A stretch of 5,440 bases of DNA from Syntrophaceae bacterium. Its GTDB lineage: Bacteria > Desulfobacterota > Syntrophia > Syntrophales > UBA2185. A program made the position numbers and the translations under genes. The stretch lies in NCBI GenBank assembly GCA_017885225.1, contig JAFNGM010000113.1:12044-17483 (forward strand), in the 5' to 3' direction. Shown here piece by piece: positions 5,213-5,440 of this stretch; within the stretch, counting starts at the first letter, position 1, and every line of letters begins with the position of its first letter. The notes under the pieces were generated by a model, which had not been told where the DNA came from, made no database searches, and worked only from the letters and a program-made list of their open reading frames with translations.

Positions 5213-5440
5213 TTAATTCACTTCCCCGTTCTTGTCAAAAAAATATTCACGTTTCTCAAGACATTTCGCCAAAGAATCGGAAAACGGAGAGAGAGGGTAT
5301 TTGCCCATCCCCCCCGGGACGTCGAAAACATACTGAGGCACGCAGAGTCCTGATACATTTCTCCACAGTTTTTCCATTATCCTCAATCCCGATTGCACAT
5401 CTGTGCGAAAATGATCCGCACCTTTTACCGGATCACATTG
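5213..5440 (-). CDS. epmB: C-terminus of a lysine 2,3-aminomutase family protein, EpmB-type (partial)
   Basis: The last 75 codons of a gene that enters from the right edge; there is no start in the window. The frame reads QCDPVKGADHFRTDVQSG and then VPQYVFDVPGGMGKYPL. This matches the C-terminal part of radical-SAM, PLP-dependent lysine 2,3-aminomutases: the Asp of QCD and the Asp of FDVPGG are 37 residues apart, as are Asp293 and Asp330 of the Clostridium subterminale enzyme that bind lysine, and the Lys of GGMGK matches PLP lysine 337. The tail after that Lys is about 28 residues, against about 79 in the clostridial enzyme and about 10 in E. coli EpmB. The radical-SAM CxxxCxxC motif would lie outside. 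It converts lysine to beta-lysine; followed by efp (57-nt gap) and epmA, it most likely supplies EpmA. A free KamA-type enzyme is possible. Confidence 0.85.
   Translation of the reverse strand, partial: QCDPVKGADHFRTDVQSGLRIMEKLWRNVSGLCVPQYVFDVPGGMGKYPLSPFSDSLAKCLEKREYFFDKNGEVN

Noticed and set aside
1..5440. Search for a defence, mobile, CRISPR or RNA-gene system
   Set aside because: All six substantial genes and both partial ones belong to housekeeping families, there are no terminal repeats, arrays or tRNA/rRNA-like segments, and the remaining gaps are all under 200 nt.

Overview
All genes in this window lie on the minus strand, so the biological reading direction is from high to low coordinates. 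The window holds two conserved, functionally separate blocks. It looks like a Gram-negative (outer-membrane-bearing) bacterium. The form of the Tol proteins (short TolA, TolQ with an N-terminal extension, 44-residue TolB blades) and the absence of ybgC before tolQ suggest a deltaproteobacterial/Desulfobacterota-type lineage such as Syntrophales. That placement is inference and was not tested by a search.

Block 1 (5440 to 3661) is an EF-P beta-lysylation module. It contains the 3' end of a lysine 2,3-aminomutase family gene (epmB-type), then efp (elongation factor P), then epmA (the LysRS-like ligase that charges EF-P). EpmB would make beta-lysine, EpmA would attach it to EF-P Lys32, and the modified EF-P would rescue ribosomes stalled on proline runs. 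Spacings of 57 and 7 nt suggest one transcript. The residues expected for each step are present: PLP lysine and two substrate aspartates in EpmB, Lys32 in EF-P, and Ala280 in EpmA.

A 161-nt AT-rich gap (3500-3660) follows, with a perfect -35-like TTGACA but a weak -10.

Block 2 (3499 to 1) is the Tol-Pal cell-envelope operon: tolQ (TTG start), tolR, a short tolA, tolB, and the first 19 codons of a secreted protein that is probably pal. TolQ/TolR form the inner-membrane proton-driven motor, TolA carries force across the periplasm, and TolB and Pal are the periplasmic and outer-membrane partners used in envelope constriction. tolQ-tolR-tolA are tightly packed (8-nt gap, then a 4-nt ATGA overlap). 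A 196-nt gap (59-254) before the last gene contains a good sigma70-like promoter whose -10 sits inside a perfect dyad, so that gene may have its own transcription.

No RNA genes, mobile elements, CRISPR arrays or intact novel system were found. The most interesting points are the LAM-like active site of the EpmB fragment with its short tail, the exact 44-residue period of the six TolB blades, the dyad-covered promoter before the pal-like gene, and the strong EF-P-dependent stall motifs in tolR and tolA.
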